From a virus, in the IMG/VR virus record IMGVR_UViG_3300048834_000191, positions 1 through 57,962 of that record: DNA of 57,962 nt; one strand, written 5' to 3'. The translations under genes and the position numbers were made by a program. The notes below the pieces were generated by a model that had not been told where the DNA came from, did not search any database, and worked only from the letters and a program-made list of their open reading frames with translations. Positions 24,898 to 34,129 of this stretch are shown piece after piece (within the stretch, counting starts at the first letter, position 1; each line of letters starts with the position of its first letter).

Positions 24898-25631
24898 TAT
24901 TGTCTAATCCGCGCAACGCCGGGGAACCCGCCAAAAGGAAGCGAGCCAGTTGGAAATCTTTTTTTGCAATCCGAAACGCGCTTGCCGCATACATCAAGAG
25001 ACGGAACGGAAGTGGAATTACCATTCACGTCGAACATATCAACGCCGACATACGGGCAGCCAATGACTTTGGAATAATCGTATTCGCTGCCGTCCCAGAA
25101 CCGATAGGTCCACTGGCAGGAGTTTTTCAGGACGGCATCGGTCGGCAGTAAAACGCCCTGCTGATCTATGGGAGAGGCTAATTCGTATTCAACAATCGTT
25201 TTTGTCTGAAGCGATTTGCGGTCTATCTTGAAAACGTCAACCTGATAATGGCTATCGGGGTCTGCCTCTGGCTTTCCGTCAAGGAACCGATCAAACGTGC
25301 GCCAGCGAGTAAGCGTGGCACCTACCAGATCGTTGTATTGGATATTCAATCCAGTAAATGAAAGATCGACGTTCGCCGTTCGGAATTTAGGTGTTGGTGC
25401 TGGCCCATCGCCGCCCCACTCCCATCCATCGGTTTCAAACGGGTGCGGAGTGTAGATATTACCCCGCCAAGTAACGGCCTCTGGAATAACCTCGCCGCTG
25501 GCAAACGTCACCAATGGCGCTGGAACGAGATAAAGAACAACACCGCCCAATGCGGTTAGATCAATGTCTATCAGTTCAACATGAGAGCCAAGTGAGGCTT
25601 TTTGAACATGCGCCTCAAGAGACAATATCAA
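24897..25631 (-). CDS. Minor tail protein L-like, iron-sulphur type, 244 aa
   Basis: Four cysteines in the C-terminal half (NSCQW, IGCPY, DVCGK and SDCKKRF) match the cluster-binding set of lambda gpL. The N-terminal region is the upper tail-tip beta domain. Position between M- and K-like genes is as in lambda. Confidence 0.8.
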   Translation of the reverse strand: MILSLEAHVQKASLGSHVELIDIDLTALGGVVLYLVPAPLVTFASGEVIPEAVTWRGNIYTPHPFETDGWEWGGDGPAPTPKFRTANVDLSFTGLNIQYNDLVGATLTRWRTFDRFLDGKPEADPDSHYQVDVFKIDRKSLQTKTIVEYELASPIDQQGVLLPTDAVLKNSCQWTYRFWDGSEYDYSKVIGCPYVGVDMFDVNGNSTSVPSLDVCGKRVSDCKKRFPTGSLPFGGFPGVARIRQ

Positions 25632-25968
25632 ACACCTCTTTCAGCGTAGCGGAGTAAGAACCGCCCACGCCATATTCATATCCATTCCGCCAGCCAGCGC
25701 ACGTCCACATGCGTTGCGCACTATCGCCCGCTACCCAATACAGAAACGCCTCGTCCCCACCGTGGGCCTCGAAGAAGGAATCAAGGTCTGCGGCTTCGTC
25801 GAATGTGAGATAATCCCAATTCAGAACAAGAGAGCGAGAGATGGAGTTGATCCCATCCCTCGCCCGCTGAGAATATCCGTCGCCAAATTGTGCCGTGTTG
25901 ACAGCCGCCGATGTGGTTCTATTTGTTCCGCTGGTCTGCGGGGTGACGGACGGATTAAAGGTATCCAT
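25615..25968 (-). CDS. Minor tail protein M-like, 117 aa
   Basis: RVRVNTAQFGDGYSQ-type motif (here AAVNTAQFGDGYSQRARDGIN) and LDSFFEAHGGDEAFLYW are diagnostic of phage_min_tail proteins of the lambda M family. Connects tail tube end to tip. Confidence 0.85.
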   Translation of the reverse strand: MDTFNPSVTPQTSGTNRTTSAAVNTAQFGDGYSQRARDGINSISRSLVLNWDYLTFDEAADLDSFFEAHGGDEAFLYWVAGDSAQRMWTCAGWRNGYEYGVGGSYSATLKEVFDIVS

Positions 25969-28016
25969 TAAATAGCGGACGCCCTGTTGAGATCGCCGCC
26001 GGGGCGCTGTTGCTTGATTAGCTCACTACGCACCATGCCGCGCACGGTGCCCTCAAGAGCCTTGGCCACAGATGATGCCCGAGTCGCGCCGGTTGGGTCG
26101 TTGCCGTTCGGGTCTTCCGGCAGTGAAATTTGCATCCCGCTCATGTCTATGTAGGTATCGCCTGATTTGGCACCGTCAGCCCTAACGCCGAGCTTCCCGC
26201 CGATACGAGTAAGCGGCATGATCGCTTCCGCGCCAGCCTCGCCCATCAAGCCAATGCCTTTGGCGAACGGGAAGATCGTTGGGCGGTCCACAATCTGGTT
26301 GCTGAAAGCGGAAATACCGGGGCCAGATTGCACACCGCCATCTGCATAAAGTGCGCCAAGAGAGCTAGGAACGCCTACAGAAGCCGATACCGCAGATGCA
26401 CCAGTGAACGGTGACAGGATCGACATAAGCCCGCGAGCAATGGGGGCGGCAATCGTCATATTCACAATCATCTGCTCGATGGAGCGAATGACGTTAAGGC
26501 CCATCTGCCGGAAAGCATCGCCAGCCTTTGTTGCACCGGATGCGAGATCGACAAGCGGCCCTGAAATTCCATTAGTAATCCCCTGCCCCAACTGATCGAG
26601 CTGAATACGAATATCTTTCGATTGCAGCTCTAGTTGTTTCAATCCGGGGAGTGCAGCAGCGGCAACCTCGTTATTCATACGAAGCTGCTCGGTCTGCTTG
26701 CGGTAGGCTTCTGTTTGTTCTGCGATTGCGCGTTGGGCGGGAGGAATAGAGGCGAGAATCTGCTTACGAATGTCAGCCTCAGTGGCGAGGCCGTATTGGA
26801 GGCGAACGCTGGCGTCAGCCGCGTCTTTCTTCAGGGCGACTTCAGAAATGATTGCTTGTCTGACCGACGCCGAAACACTCACGCCGTTCAACGAAGCGAT
26901 ATTAAGCTCATTCTGCTTTTGCGTAACTAGATCGGTCTTTGTCGCAAGGTCGCCAAGCAGCGAAATGCGCTGATTGATTAGCTGCATTTGCGCGATCTGA
27001 ACCTGAGGATTATTGGCGGGTGAAGATTTTCCGCCCTGATCCGATATAAATCTGTCAATGCCGGAGAAGTCAGAAAAATCAGCGTTCTTTCCAGTTGCGC
27101 CATTTTGCAACCGAACGCTAAGGAGGTTCTTTGCGACCGCGCCGTTGGTAATTTTATTCAGAAACTGATCGGCCTCGTCGCTTAAGCGAGAGAAGAAACC
27201 AGTAAGTGAAAGAAACGCGGACTGGCCGTCTTGCTTGAAGTTAGTCCAAGCAATGTTCCATTTCCTGCTAAAATTTTCCGCCTGTCTCGCCAGATTCTCA
27301 AATGCAGGATCAGTTGCCGCCTGAACCTGCGCACGCAAAGCAGCGCCGCCCTGCTCATACAGCCGGACATTTTCTCTCGTTGCAGAGATACCCGCTTGCT
27401 GCAGGATGCTCAGCTTGTCCCACTCCGTGCGGGCATTGCGAACCAGGTCTGCAACCTGTTCCAGGTTATCAAGCACATCTCGACGAATAGTGAGGCCGTT
27501 AGCGTGGAACAGATTTCCAAGTTCGGCGGCGTACTGGCGAGACTCATCAAGCCTGCCGGCAAATGCAGTAATATCCTTGAGAAGCGTCTGTGTATCTACG
27601 CCGTTCGCTCCAGCAACCCGCGACAGACCTCCCACCGCGTTAGTGCTAGCGCCAAGACGTGAGGAGATATCACCGAACGCCGCAAACTGCGCATTGATTT
27701 GCAATAGCGTCGAACCGAGGTTGCGTAGCTGTGTGACAGCATAACCGACAATCAAGCGCCGCGTTAGGGTATCTGCAAAGCTACGAGCGGCCTTATCCGC
27801 CGCGTTCATCTTATTGGCGGTATCGTTTACTGCGGTATTAGCAGCCCTGTATTCAGCAACGCCCTCGCGAACACCCTGAGCGAAGCCACCCGCAAAATCT
27901 CGGGCAACCTTTGTTGCGGCCTGCACCGAGACAATGAATTTGTTAGACGCGCTGGTGGCCTGATTAAAACCTTGAACTGCGCCAGAGGAATTAACTGCAA
28001 GATCAAGTGAGGCCAT
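25968..28016 (-). CDS. Tape measure protein, 682 aa
   Basis: Long helical protein with Ala/Gln-rich coiled coils, hydrophobic segments near residues 490-560 and the C-terminal GLMGEAGAEAIMPLTR motif common to siphophage tape measures. Its length would set a tail of roughly 100 nm by the usual relation, which is an estimate. Preceded by the frameshifted chaperone genes. Confidence 0.9.
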   Translation of the reverse strand: MASLDLAVNSSGAVQGFNQATSASNKFIVSVQAATKVARDFAGGFAQGVREGVAEYRAANTAVNDTANKMNAADKAARSFADTLTRRLIVGYAVTQLRNLGSTLLQINAQFAAFGDISSRLGASTNAVGGLSRVAGANGVDTQTLLKDITAFAGRLDESRQYAAELGNLFHANGLTIRRDVLDNLEQVADLVRNARTEWDKLSILQQAGISATRENVRLYEQGGAALRAQVQAATDPAFENLARQAENFSRKWNIAWTNFKQDGQSAFLSLTGFFSRLSDEADQFLNKITNGAVAKNLLSVRLQNGATGKNADFSDFSGIDRFISDQGGKSSPANNPQVQIAQMQLINQRISLLGDLATKTDLVTQKQNELNIASLNGVSVSASVRQAIISEVALKKDAADASVRLQYGLATEADIRKQILASIPPAQRAIAEQTEAYRKQTEQLRMNNEVAAAALPGLKQLELQSKDIRIQLDQLGQGITNGISGPLVDLASGATKAGDAFRQMGLNVIRSIEQMIVNMTIAAPIARGLMSILSPFTGASAVSASVGVPSSLGALYADGGVQSGPGISAFSNQIVDRPTIFPFAKGIGLMGEAGAEAIMPLTRIGGKLGVRADGAKSGDTYIDMSGMQISLPEDPNGNDPTGATRASSVAKALEGTVRGMVRSELIKQQRPGGDLNRASAI

Positions 28017-28024
28017 TTATGCGT

Positions 28025-28270
28025 CTATCTTTTTCCAAAATGATTGCGTAGCGCAGAAAGTAATTTACTGGCCGGTTTTATCTCCGGCTCATTCGCGGCA
28101 GTCTTATCGTCCCCGCCGAATATTGCGCGGAGCATATCGACGCGAGCCTTATAAGCTCGCTCGATAGCCTGCATCGTGGTGTCAAGCGTTTGATCTTCTG
28201 TCCAGCCGATCCAGCCGGTGCCTAGTCCTTCAAGCCACTCGAAATAATCCGAGTGGCTTAGGCTTCCCCC
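28025..28270 (-). CDS. Tail assembly chaperone T-like extension, reached by -1 frameshift
   Basis: In the -1 frame relative to the G-like gene the sequence reads SHSDYFEWLEGLGTGWIGWT and on to TAG 28025-28027, without a start codon of its own. As in lambda G-GT, ribosomes slip near the end of G: the run GAG GGG GAA at 28264-28272 offers five G on which the P-site tRNA can shift back. Product would be a G-T fusion that binds the tape measure. Confidence 0.65.
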   Translation of the reverse strand, partial: GGSLSHSDYFEWLEGLGTGWIGWTEDQTLDTTMQAIERAYKARVDMLRAIFGGDDKTAANEPEIKPASKLLSALRNHFGKR

Positions 28271-28584
28271 TCGCGCGGCTCGCCTTCGTTGCGCTTCGGC
28301 TCCTTGCCGCCATTGCCGAGAATACTGACAAACCTAGAAAGCGGTTCGGCTAGAGGCTCCATGCCGGTAGCCCACACATCATCTTCAATATCGGTGCGGC
28401 GCTTCTTTAAGCCAGCACAAACAACCGTGATATATGCCTCAAGATCGCCAGATGCCAATTTGGTTATTGCGCCAGCAATCCCGCCGAGCAGATTTACTTC
28501 TTTGGCTGCCCTCAAGGTTGGACGCAAAACCTCTCTGCGCCCATTCAATTCAATCTCAACTTCACCGGGATTCACTGGCATCAA
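28258..28584 (-). CDS. Tail assembly chaperone G-like, 108 aa
   Basis: VEIELNGRREVLRPTLRAAKEV is typical of phage tail assembly chaperones; the C-terminus becomes charged (PKRNEGEPREGEA) just before the stop, where the frameshift occurs. Two adjacent ATG codons at the start. Between tail tube and tape measure, as in all lambda-type phages. Confidence 0.8.
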   Translation of the reverse strand: MMPVNPGEVEIELNGRREVLRPTLRAAKEVNLLGGIAGAITKLASGDLEAYITVVCAGLKKRRTDIEDDVWATGMEPLAEPLSRFVSILGNGGKEPKRNEGEPREGEA

Positions 28585-28593
28585 TCACCTTAA

Positions 28594-29046
28594 TTAGCTT
28601 GCGGAAACTTCGCTATATGTCGCCGGGTTCACGCCGATATTGACGGTAGCGCCAACCGGGTTATTCGGCCCGCCCATATCGACGGTGTAGGACATAACCT
28701 TGCCCTCAAACGTGATCGTGGTCGGGTTCGTCAGCGGCGCAATATCGTCGTTGAGCACAATCTTGAAATTGTAGTCATCGTCGCTATCCGCTGCGGTCTT
28801 GATAAGCGCCTGCCCGGAATCTTCTGGATCGCGGTTGAGCTTCACCTGCAACTGCGTAGAAGTCTTCGTGCCCTTCAGTGTGCGCTCATTGCGGTCGCCA
28901 ATCGAGGTAATCGTGATCGGCGTATAATTCGGGCCGACCGAACCGAGATCGTTGATCTCGCCAACTTCAACAAAAGTATCGGGCGAAGGCGAAGCGCCCG
29001 GAGGCGCAATATAAAGTTTAGAACCGGCGGTTGCTCCAACGGCCAT
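28594..29046 (-). CDS. Major tail tube protein, 150 aa
   Basis: Beta-rich, with GEINDLGSVGPNYTPITITSIGDRN and FEGKVMSYTVDMGGPN as in small siphophage tube proteins; right size and position next to the chaperones. Forms the hexameric tail tube. Confidence 0.85.
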   Translation of the reverse strand: MAVGATAGSKLYIAPPGASPSPDTFVEVGEINDLGSVGPNYTPITITSIGDRNERTLKGTKTSTQLQVKLNRDPEDSGQALIKTAADSDDDYNFKIVLNDDIAPLTNPTTITFEGKVMSYTVDMGGPNNPVGATVNIGVNPATYSEVSAS

Positions 29047-29080
29047 TTAATCAATCTCCATAATATAAAGTGATCGGCTG

Positions 29081-29524
29081 TTAGGCCGGGTTTTTCGCGT
29101 AGCAGACGTATGCAATCCGAACTGGAAGCATCCACCACGCCTTGGTTTCCGCGTCCTGCAGGTAAGGCAGGCGAGACGGAGGGTCTTGAATTTCAATCGT
29201 GAAATTGTTTTTAGTTAAACGAGTGCCGCGTTTGAACTTGGCAATGATCTGTTCTGCAATCGCGACTGCGGCTGGCTCGCCTGCGCCATTCCCGATGAAT
29301 ACGTCTACCTGATAAAGACCCGCATACTTGTTGCTGTCTAATTTTCCGATAGACGCCGCGAATGTGTCTGCCGGCAAATGTGAAACGCGAAGATATTTCG
29401 CTGTTTTCGATGCTGCAGGCGGGGTAAAATCAATATTCGGATACGAGACTGGAATAGACGGAGAGAAAACCAGCGATGCTAACTGCGTATTCAGCGCAGC
29501 TAGAATTGATACCTCTGCCGCCAT
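29081..29524 (-). CDS. Tail terminator-like (DUF4128), 147 aa
   Basis: ILAALNTQLASLVFSPSIPVSYPNIDF and LPVRIAYVCYAKN fit the DUF4128 tail-completion family. It caps the tail tube for joining to the head. A homing gene on the other strand separates it from the gp10-like gene. Confidence 0.75.
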   Translation of the reverse strand: MAAEVSILAALNTQLASLVFSPSIPVSYPNIDFTPPAASKTAKYLRVSHLPADTFAASIGKLDSNKYAGLYQVDVFIGNGAGEPAAVAIAEQIIAKFKRGTRLTKNNFTIEIQDPPSRLPYLQDAETKAWWMLPVRIAYVCYAKNPA

Positions 29525-29593
29525 TAATAATTACATTTACGCCGCGTTACGTGACTTTCGTTATAATTTTGCTTCACAAGCGGAGCATCCCCC

Positions 29594-30133
29594 ATGCAAG
29601 AAACTTGGATTCCAATCATAGATTTTTCAGACATCTACGAGGTTTCAAATCTCGGAAATGTAAGATCAATAAATAGAACTGTTAAAATGAGTAACGGTCG
29701 CGTTCGCGAATTTCCAAGCAAACGACTTGCGTGGCAGACTCAAAAGCAGGGTTATGTTTTTGTTCTTCTTTCCAGACGTTCAAAATGTTCTAAGCGATAC
29801 GTACATCGCCTAGTTGCTGAAGCATTTATTCCAAACCCAAATCACTTACCGCAAGTGAACCATATCGACGGCAACAAGAATAATAACGTCAGGTCTAATC
29901 TAGAGTGGTGTACGGCTAGCCAGAATTGTCAACACGCTCACGACAACAGGATCTATCAAAATGCCGTTGGATCAATGTGCCCGAACGCTAAAATCACCGA
30001 GGCTGATGTAATTGATATTCGACGAAGAGCCTTAGCCGGGGAAGTTCAGCAAAAAATTGCTGACGACTACGGGATTGGAAGAAAGGCCATCACCAAGATA
30101 ATCAACAGACAGAGGTGGAAGCATGTAGCTTAA
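29594..30133 (+). CDS. NUMOD4-HNH homing endonuclease, 179 aa
   Basis: NUMOD4 start (ETWIPIIDFSDIYEVSNLGNVRS), HNH core (YVHRLVAEAFIPNP, QVNHIDGNKNNN, NLEWCTASQNCQHA) and a C-terminal helix-turn-helix (QQKIADDYGIGRKAITKIINR). It is transcribed against the tail operon, and its stop overlaps the stop of the convergent gp10-like gene. Selfish element between the tail-completion genes. Confidence 0.9.
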   Translation: MQETWIPIIDFSDIYEVSNLGNVRSINRTVKMSNGRVREFPSKRLAWQTQKQGYVFVLLSRRSKCSKRYVHRLVAEAFIPNPNHLPQVNHIDGNKNNNVRSNLEWCTASQNCQHAHDNRIYQNAVGSMCPNAKITEADVIDIRRRALAGEVQQKIADDYGIGRKAITKIINRQRWKHVA

Positions 30134-30552
30134 CCAAATGTCTTGGTTGACTTAGATGCCCTGCTTAAGAGTGACTGAAACTCTAAAACAGTTATTCCCA
30201 CAAACCCCGCGGGAGCCTGCTTCGACCATCCCGTTTCGAGCCGCCATGCGTAAGGAAGACTATTCGTCATCCAGATCATGTCGCCCATCTTCGCTGTAGC
30301 CGCTATGTTTGAAATCTTGCCGATGGTCTTTGCGCCAGCGGGGTCAACGCCCTCATTCGTCTGCGAGACAGGCGCGCCGATGGACGGATACCAGTTATTG
30401 CGGAATCTTCCGGTATCTACCGGAGAGCGCAGGACTACGCGCGAGAAAAGATCGAGTGTAACCTTGCGGAGTATCTTGTCCCCGTCTTGCTTGGCTTGCT
30501 TTAGCCAGTCTCCGATTTCGAGAATAAACTTATTGGTATTGTCAGCCGCCAA
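30130..30552 (-). CDS. HK97 gp10-like head-tail joining/tail completion protein, 140 aa
   Basis: RSPVDTGRFRNNWYPSIG and LPYAWRLETGWSKQAPAG are the diagnostic HK97-gp10 motifs. TTG 30552 is the only start before the conserved region, overlapping the previous gene by 11 bases. Confidence 0.85.
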   Translation of the reverse strand: MAADNTNKFILEIGDWLKQAKQDGDKILRKVTLDLFSRVVLRSPVDTGRFRNNWYPSIGAPVSQTNEGVDPAGAKTIGKISNIAATAKMGDMIWMTNSLPYAWRLETGWSKQAPAGFVGITVLEFQSLLSRASKSTKTFG

Positions 30553-30844
30553 TGACGGTCTCGATCATCTGCCGCTTAAATATCTCTGTCTGCAAAAGCA
30601 TCTCGCCAATATCGGAATATGACGTTGCGTAATAGGTCGAACCATCCTCACGCATTCCGATAATCATTACCTGAGCCAGCTTCTCGGGCTTGGCCCCATC
30701 GAGAACAGATTCGACGGGAATTTCTGAAAATGTGGCCCCTGTGAATCCTATAAGGTTGTCTGGATGATTAGCGCGATACTCCGCCTCGGCCTCCGGCCCC
30801 GCCTTGATCGGATGCTTTGGCAGGAGAATTACTTTGTCATCCAT
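30542..30844 (-). CDS. Hypothetical head-tail region protein, 100 aa
   Basis: ATG 30844 in the TAATG overlap is preferred to the upstream in-frame GTG. Mixed alpha-beta composition; no family recognised. Conserved position between neck genes suggests a connector or accessory role. Confidence 0.6.
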   Translation of the reverse strand: MDDKVILLPKHPIKAGPEAEAEYRANHPDNLIGFTGATFSEIPVESVLDGAKPEKLAQVMIIGMREDGSTYYATSYSDIGEMLLQTEIFKRQMIETVIGG

Positions 30845-31206
30845 TAGCTGGTAGCCCTCAATTCCCACGTTGCTTTAGCTGGATCTGTACCGATGGAAAC
30901 AACGGTATAAGTTTTTCCGCGAATGGCGATCTTGTCGTTCTGCTTCGGCTCGGTATTCAATGAGTCAGCCAGCACCAGAATCTTTCGCTCATTCGCCTGA
31001 ACAAGATTTTGCAGTTTGTAGTAATCGGAGAACTCCTCCGTAATCGCCTTGCAGTTAAAAGTCTGCGTTACAGTCTGTGCCGGCTCGCCCGGTGCTGGTG
31101 CGGGGCTATCAATAGCCACCTCGCGAAATATCGTGGCATTCAGAAACAGATTGTTGAATGCCTTGCCGATTGTCTTGGCAAGGGAACCTTCAAGAGGAGA
31201 ACTCAC
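30844..31206 (-). CDS. Head-tail connector-like protein, 120 aa
   Basis: A long helix followed by a beta region with AIRGKTYTVVSIGTDPAKATWELRA resembles the barrel of phage head-closure (stopper) proteins such as HK97 gp7/SPP1 gp16. Assignment by pattern and place. Confidence 0.6.
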   Translation of the reverse strand: MSSPLEGSLAKTIGKAFNNLFLNATIFREVAIDSPAPAPGEPAQTVTQTFNCKAITEEFSDYYKLQNLVQANERKILVLADSLNTEPKQNDKIAIRGKTYTVVSIGTDPAKATWELRATS

Positions 31207-31433
31207 TTGCCGAGCGGCTTCCCGTTAATGCGCAAGCCATACCGCAGCATGTCGCACGAAATACCCTCAACGATGCCGAGATGAAACCGCTTGGCGTTGT
31301 CAGCAGCCCACATAATGGCGGGGGCGATGGGGCGAAACCACCACGCAAAAGTAATTTTCAGCGGGGAAACTTTAATGCTTTTCATTTTCTTCTTGGTTCG
31401 CTTATGCGTTGCAACCATTTCACCGCGCTTCAT
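31203..31433 (-). CDS. Small basic protein, 76 aa
   Basis: Very Lys/Arg-rich N-terminus (HKRTKKKMKSIKV) then a short amphipathic part. Overlaps the next gene by four bases. Unknown; perhaps a minor virion or DNA-binding protein. Confidence 0.5.
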   Translation of the reverse strand: MKRGEMVATHKRTKKKMKSIKVSPLKITFAWWFRPIAPAIMWAADNAKRFHLGIVEGISCDMLRYGLRINGKPLGK

Positions 31434-31434
31434 A

Positions 31435-31950
31435 CTAACCCCTCATCACGCGAGCAAAAGCCACACCACTAGTCCGAACATTGCCAAGTAGCCCAGCGAG
31501 AATGCCGTCAATAATACTGAATGTAGTCTGGCTAGGCGCGTTCGTCGCATAATCAATCTCTACCGAGCCAGCGGCCATATGCGTAATAGCACCGCCCCGC
31601 TCTAAGTCTGGCATCAGCGAATTGGGGCTGGCGGCTTCTCTTAGCGCCGCCTCACATGTCGCGTCTTGAATTTCTACCGGGATTTCATCGGGCATGATTT
31701 CAAAGCCCTCCTGATCCCTTACATATGAGCCATCATATAACTCACGCGGCCAAGCTAACGTCTGCGAGCGTCCGCCAGTCTTTTGGCCTGGGAACTTCGC
31801 GCCGTACTGCGCATCAATAAACTGCGAGCCACGCACTAGCGCCGCTTCGATAGCCTCATCGGAATAATCTGTAATATCGTTACCGCGAGCGTTGTGATAC
31901 GCTTTGAACTCGTTCACACTAACATACACATCAATATCAGGCGACGGCAT
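31435..31950 (-). CDS. Head-tail adaptor (DnaT-like family), 171 aa
   Basis: YVSVNEFKAYHNARGND, AIEAALVRGSQFIDAQYG and LAWPRELYDG follow the pattern of phage connector proteins often labelled DnaT-like. Located two genes after the capsid, as HK97 gp6-type adaptors are. Confidence 0.75.
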   Translation of the reverse strand: MPSPDIDVYVSVNEFKAYHNARGNDITDYSDEAIEAALVRGSQFIDAQYGAKFPGQKTGGRSQTLAWPRELYDGSYVRDQEGFEIMPDEIPVEIQDATCEAALREAASPNSLMPDLERGGAITHMAAGSVEIDYATNAPSQTTFSIIDGILAGLLGNVRTSGVAFARVMRG

Positions 31951-32315
31951 TAGGCCGCGTCCTTATTCTTGCGGGGACGGCCACGCTTCTTGGGAGGCGC
32001 AATAATATCCTCGATCTTCTCTATCGAACGATAATCCTTGCCAGCCATGTCCCTATCGGCACGCGCCTGAATCTTGGCTATCTCGGCAGGATCAATTTCA
32101 TCAATCGGCTCTGGTGCACCTACGCCAAACACATGCTCAATGCGCTGCCGGTCGAAATACGAGACACAATCCATAATCTCGGCTTGATCGCCGTCTTTCG
32201 TGCCTTCCCAAACCGTCACATCGCAAACCATCACCTTTTTCTTTTCGCCACGTAATTCCTTGGCTCGTTCTTTCGCCCCGGCTCCATTACGCCCATAGAA
32301 AATGATGGTCTGCAT
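31950..32315 (-). CDS. Hypothetical protein with AT-hook-like tail, 121 aa
   Basis: N-terminal strand-loop-helix TIIFYGRNGAGAKERAKEL and a C-terminal KKRGRPRKNK that matches the AT-hook core GRP. Located just behind the capsid gene; perhaps binds packaged DNA. Family unknown. Confidence 0.55.
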   Translation of the reverse strand: MQTIIFYGRNGAGAKERAKELRGEKKKVMVCDVTVWEGTKDGDQAEIMDCVSYFDRQRIEHVFGVGAPEPIDEIDPAEIAKIQARADRDMAGKDYRSIEKIEDIIAPPKKRGRPRKNKDAA

Positions 32316-32342
32316 TTAGCTTCCTAATATGCTGAAAGAAAA

Positions 32343-32372
32343 AGGGGCGAGGAAAATCCCCGCCCCTCAAAT
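32343..32372 (-). terminator. Terminator behind the major capsid gene
   Basis: GGGGCG-AGG-AAAA-TCC-CCGCCCC type hairpin on the plus strand; read on the minus strand GGGGCGGGGA pairs with TCCTCGCCCC and is followed by TTTTTCTTTC. It would make capsid mRNA the most abundant part of the late transcript. Confidence 0.75.
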
Positions 32373-32375
32373 TTA

Positions 32376-33347
32376 TTAGCGGGAAACAACCGCTACGCCG
32401 AGCGTATCCTTGATGCTCGTCGCAGTCTTATCCCAGTTGGTACCCGTCTTGAGAACCGCATCGGTCGGCGAGTGGCTGCCCGAACCCGTATCCCAGGTGT
32501 AACCCTTGAGAGCGAGGTTGAACGTCCATTCCGCCTGATAGGTGCGCTCGATGTTCTCCTGGCCGTTGGTCGTTTCGGTGTTCGCGAAAAAGTCGTTGTT
32601 GTCTTCAGCGATAATCGCGTTCTCGACCAGACCAAGCGAGACGTAATCATAAACGTCAGGCGAGACAATGTGCTGTGCAAGGCTCGGAGAGTCGGTGATG
32701 ATGAACACGCGACCAAAGCCATCCTCGCGAATCTGCACCGTGCCGAACTCGAACAAATTGGTCGAGTTGGTCAGTGCCTTATCGCGGATATCGAACAGCG
32801 GCTTGGAGTGCATGACCCACGCCTTGATTGCCTGCTCACGGTCGCCAAACTTGGCAGAACCGTAGTTAAGGCCGTTGAGCGTAAGCGTGCCGTTCGACGG
32901 CACCGTGTAGGTAACGTCAGTACCAACATTGCGCACCGCAGCCGCAGCCGCACCAATCGCGGAGTTAAGCTCGTCCTGCAACATCGCCTTGGCAAGCTGC
33001 TCGCCAATGACAACGCCGGCGACTTCGGGATTCTGCTGAATCCAGGTGAGCTGCTGCGGTTCCCACTTGATCGGGGGAGTGCCACCGGCAACCTTGACGC
33101 TGTTGTTCTGCAACATGGCGAGCGCAACCGCGTTCACCGAGCCGGAGCCGTAAGCATTACGCCGACGCACGAGGCCGGAGATATTGGCAAACGACGCCTT
33201 CATGGCGTAATCGCCAACGTTACGCTTCGAGGTCAGGGTAATGGTACCCCGCGAAGCGGCATTAAATTTCTGAACTTCCTGGTCTACAGTCTCCGTCACG
33301 GTATCGTAAACGAAGTCGTTGAAGACCTTCATATCGGTCAAAGCCAT
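32376..33347 (-). CDS. Major capsid protein, 323 aa
   Basis: Type of capsid protein without a long scaffold domain: FNAASRGTITLTSKRNVGDYAMK, QLTWIQQNPEVAGVVIGEQLAKAML, GDREQAIKAWVMHSKPLFDIRDKAL and VFIITDSPSLAQ. This matches a group of siphophage major capsid proteins with HK97-like fold (assignment from memory). Preceded by a scaffold gene and followed by a strong terminator. Confidence 0.85.
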   Translation of the reverse strand: MALTDMKVFNDFVYDTVTETVDQEVQKFNAASRGTITLTSKRNVGDYAMKASFANISGLVRRRNAYGSGSVNAVALAMLQNNSVKVAGGTPPIKWEPQQLTWIQQNPEVAGVVIGEQLAKAMLQDELNSAIGAAAAAVRNVGTDVTYTVPSNGTLTLNGLNYGSAKFGDREQAIKAWVMHSKPLFDIRDKALTNSTNLFEFGTVQIREDGFGRVFIITDSPSLAQHIVSPDVYDYVSLGLVENAIIAEDNNDFFANTETTNGQENIERTYQAEWTFNLALKGYTWDTGSGSHSPTDAVLKTGTNWDKTATSIKDTLGVAVVSR

Positions 33348-33364
33348 TTAAGTATAAATCCTTG

Positions 33365-34129
33365 CTATTTATTTTCGCGTTTATGTTTGAGGTACGCGGC
33401 CTTATCCTCGTCGGTCTTGGCTTCTGACCAAGACTTAGGAACGCCGCTGTTGTTAAGAGGCTTCCCGCCATCATTTTGTGAGCGCGTCCCGCCGCCCGAT
33501 TGGCCAGAGCCTTCAAACGCTCGACCGTAGATATTCACATCCGCTTTCATTTCCTTGATGAGATCGGAAATGGTGAGCGGTTCGCCTTTTGCGTTAATGC
33601 GAGGATCACCCTTGGCATCAACAATCTGGACGGCGTACTCGCCATCCTGCTCGACCACCCGCGTGAGGCGCTGCACATGCGGCAGGAGCAATTCAGGAAC
33701 GCCCTTCTCCGCAGCAATCGCGGATACAGCCTGAGAGTTAATCAGGTGTTTTTCGAGCGTGGTTTTCATGGAAGCAACGGACTGATCGCGCTGCTTCAAT
33801 TCGTTCTGGTGTTTTTCGTTAAGCTGATTTTTCAGCTTGTCCCATTCACCGGCATTCTTGGCCTTGTCTTCTTCGGCCTTCTTGCGGGCCTCAACCAGCT
33901 CGGCAATTTCTTCCGCGCTAAGTCCGAGTCCCTCATACTGCTTGGCGCGCTTGGCTGCATCTGCTGCCGCCTTGCGTTCCTTCTGCAAGGCAGACTTAAG
34001 ACTTGCGGTGTCTTCCGGTTCAGGAAGGCCATCAACGGCCAAACGAAACTTGCCGTCTTTCTCTACATAAAGCGCCTTCTGCGCGTCTTCCAAACCATCA
34101 AGAGTATCAATTTCAAATTTAAGAGACAT
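33365..34129 (-). CDS. Scaffold protein, 254 aa
   Basis: Coiled-coil rich in Lys/Glu/Ala (residues about 40-140), then GVPELLLPHVQRLTRVVEQDG and a Gly/Ser-rich end, typical of minor structural GP20-like scaffolds. Directly before the capsid gene. Confidence 0.8.
   Translation of the reverse strand: MSLKFEIDTLDGLEDAQKALYVEKDGKFRLAVDGLPEPEDTASLKSALQKERKAAADAAKRAKQYEGLGLSAEEIAELVEARKKAEEDKAKNAGEWDKLKNQLNEKHQNELKQRDQSVASMKTTLEKHLINSQAVSAIAAEKGVPELLLPHVQRLTRVVEQDGEYAVQIVDAKGDPRINAKGEPLTISDLIKEMKADVNIYGRAFEGSGQSGGGTRSQNDGGKPLNNSGVPKSWSEAKTDEDKAAYLKHKRENK

Noticed and set aside
32472-33530. 352-codon plus-strand frame opposite the capsid gene
   Set aside because: Shadow of the capsid reading frame with biased third positions; no domain pattern, no ribosome site, unlike the 39733 gene which has clear motifs.
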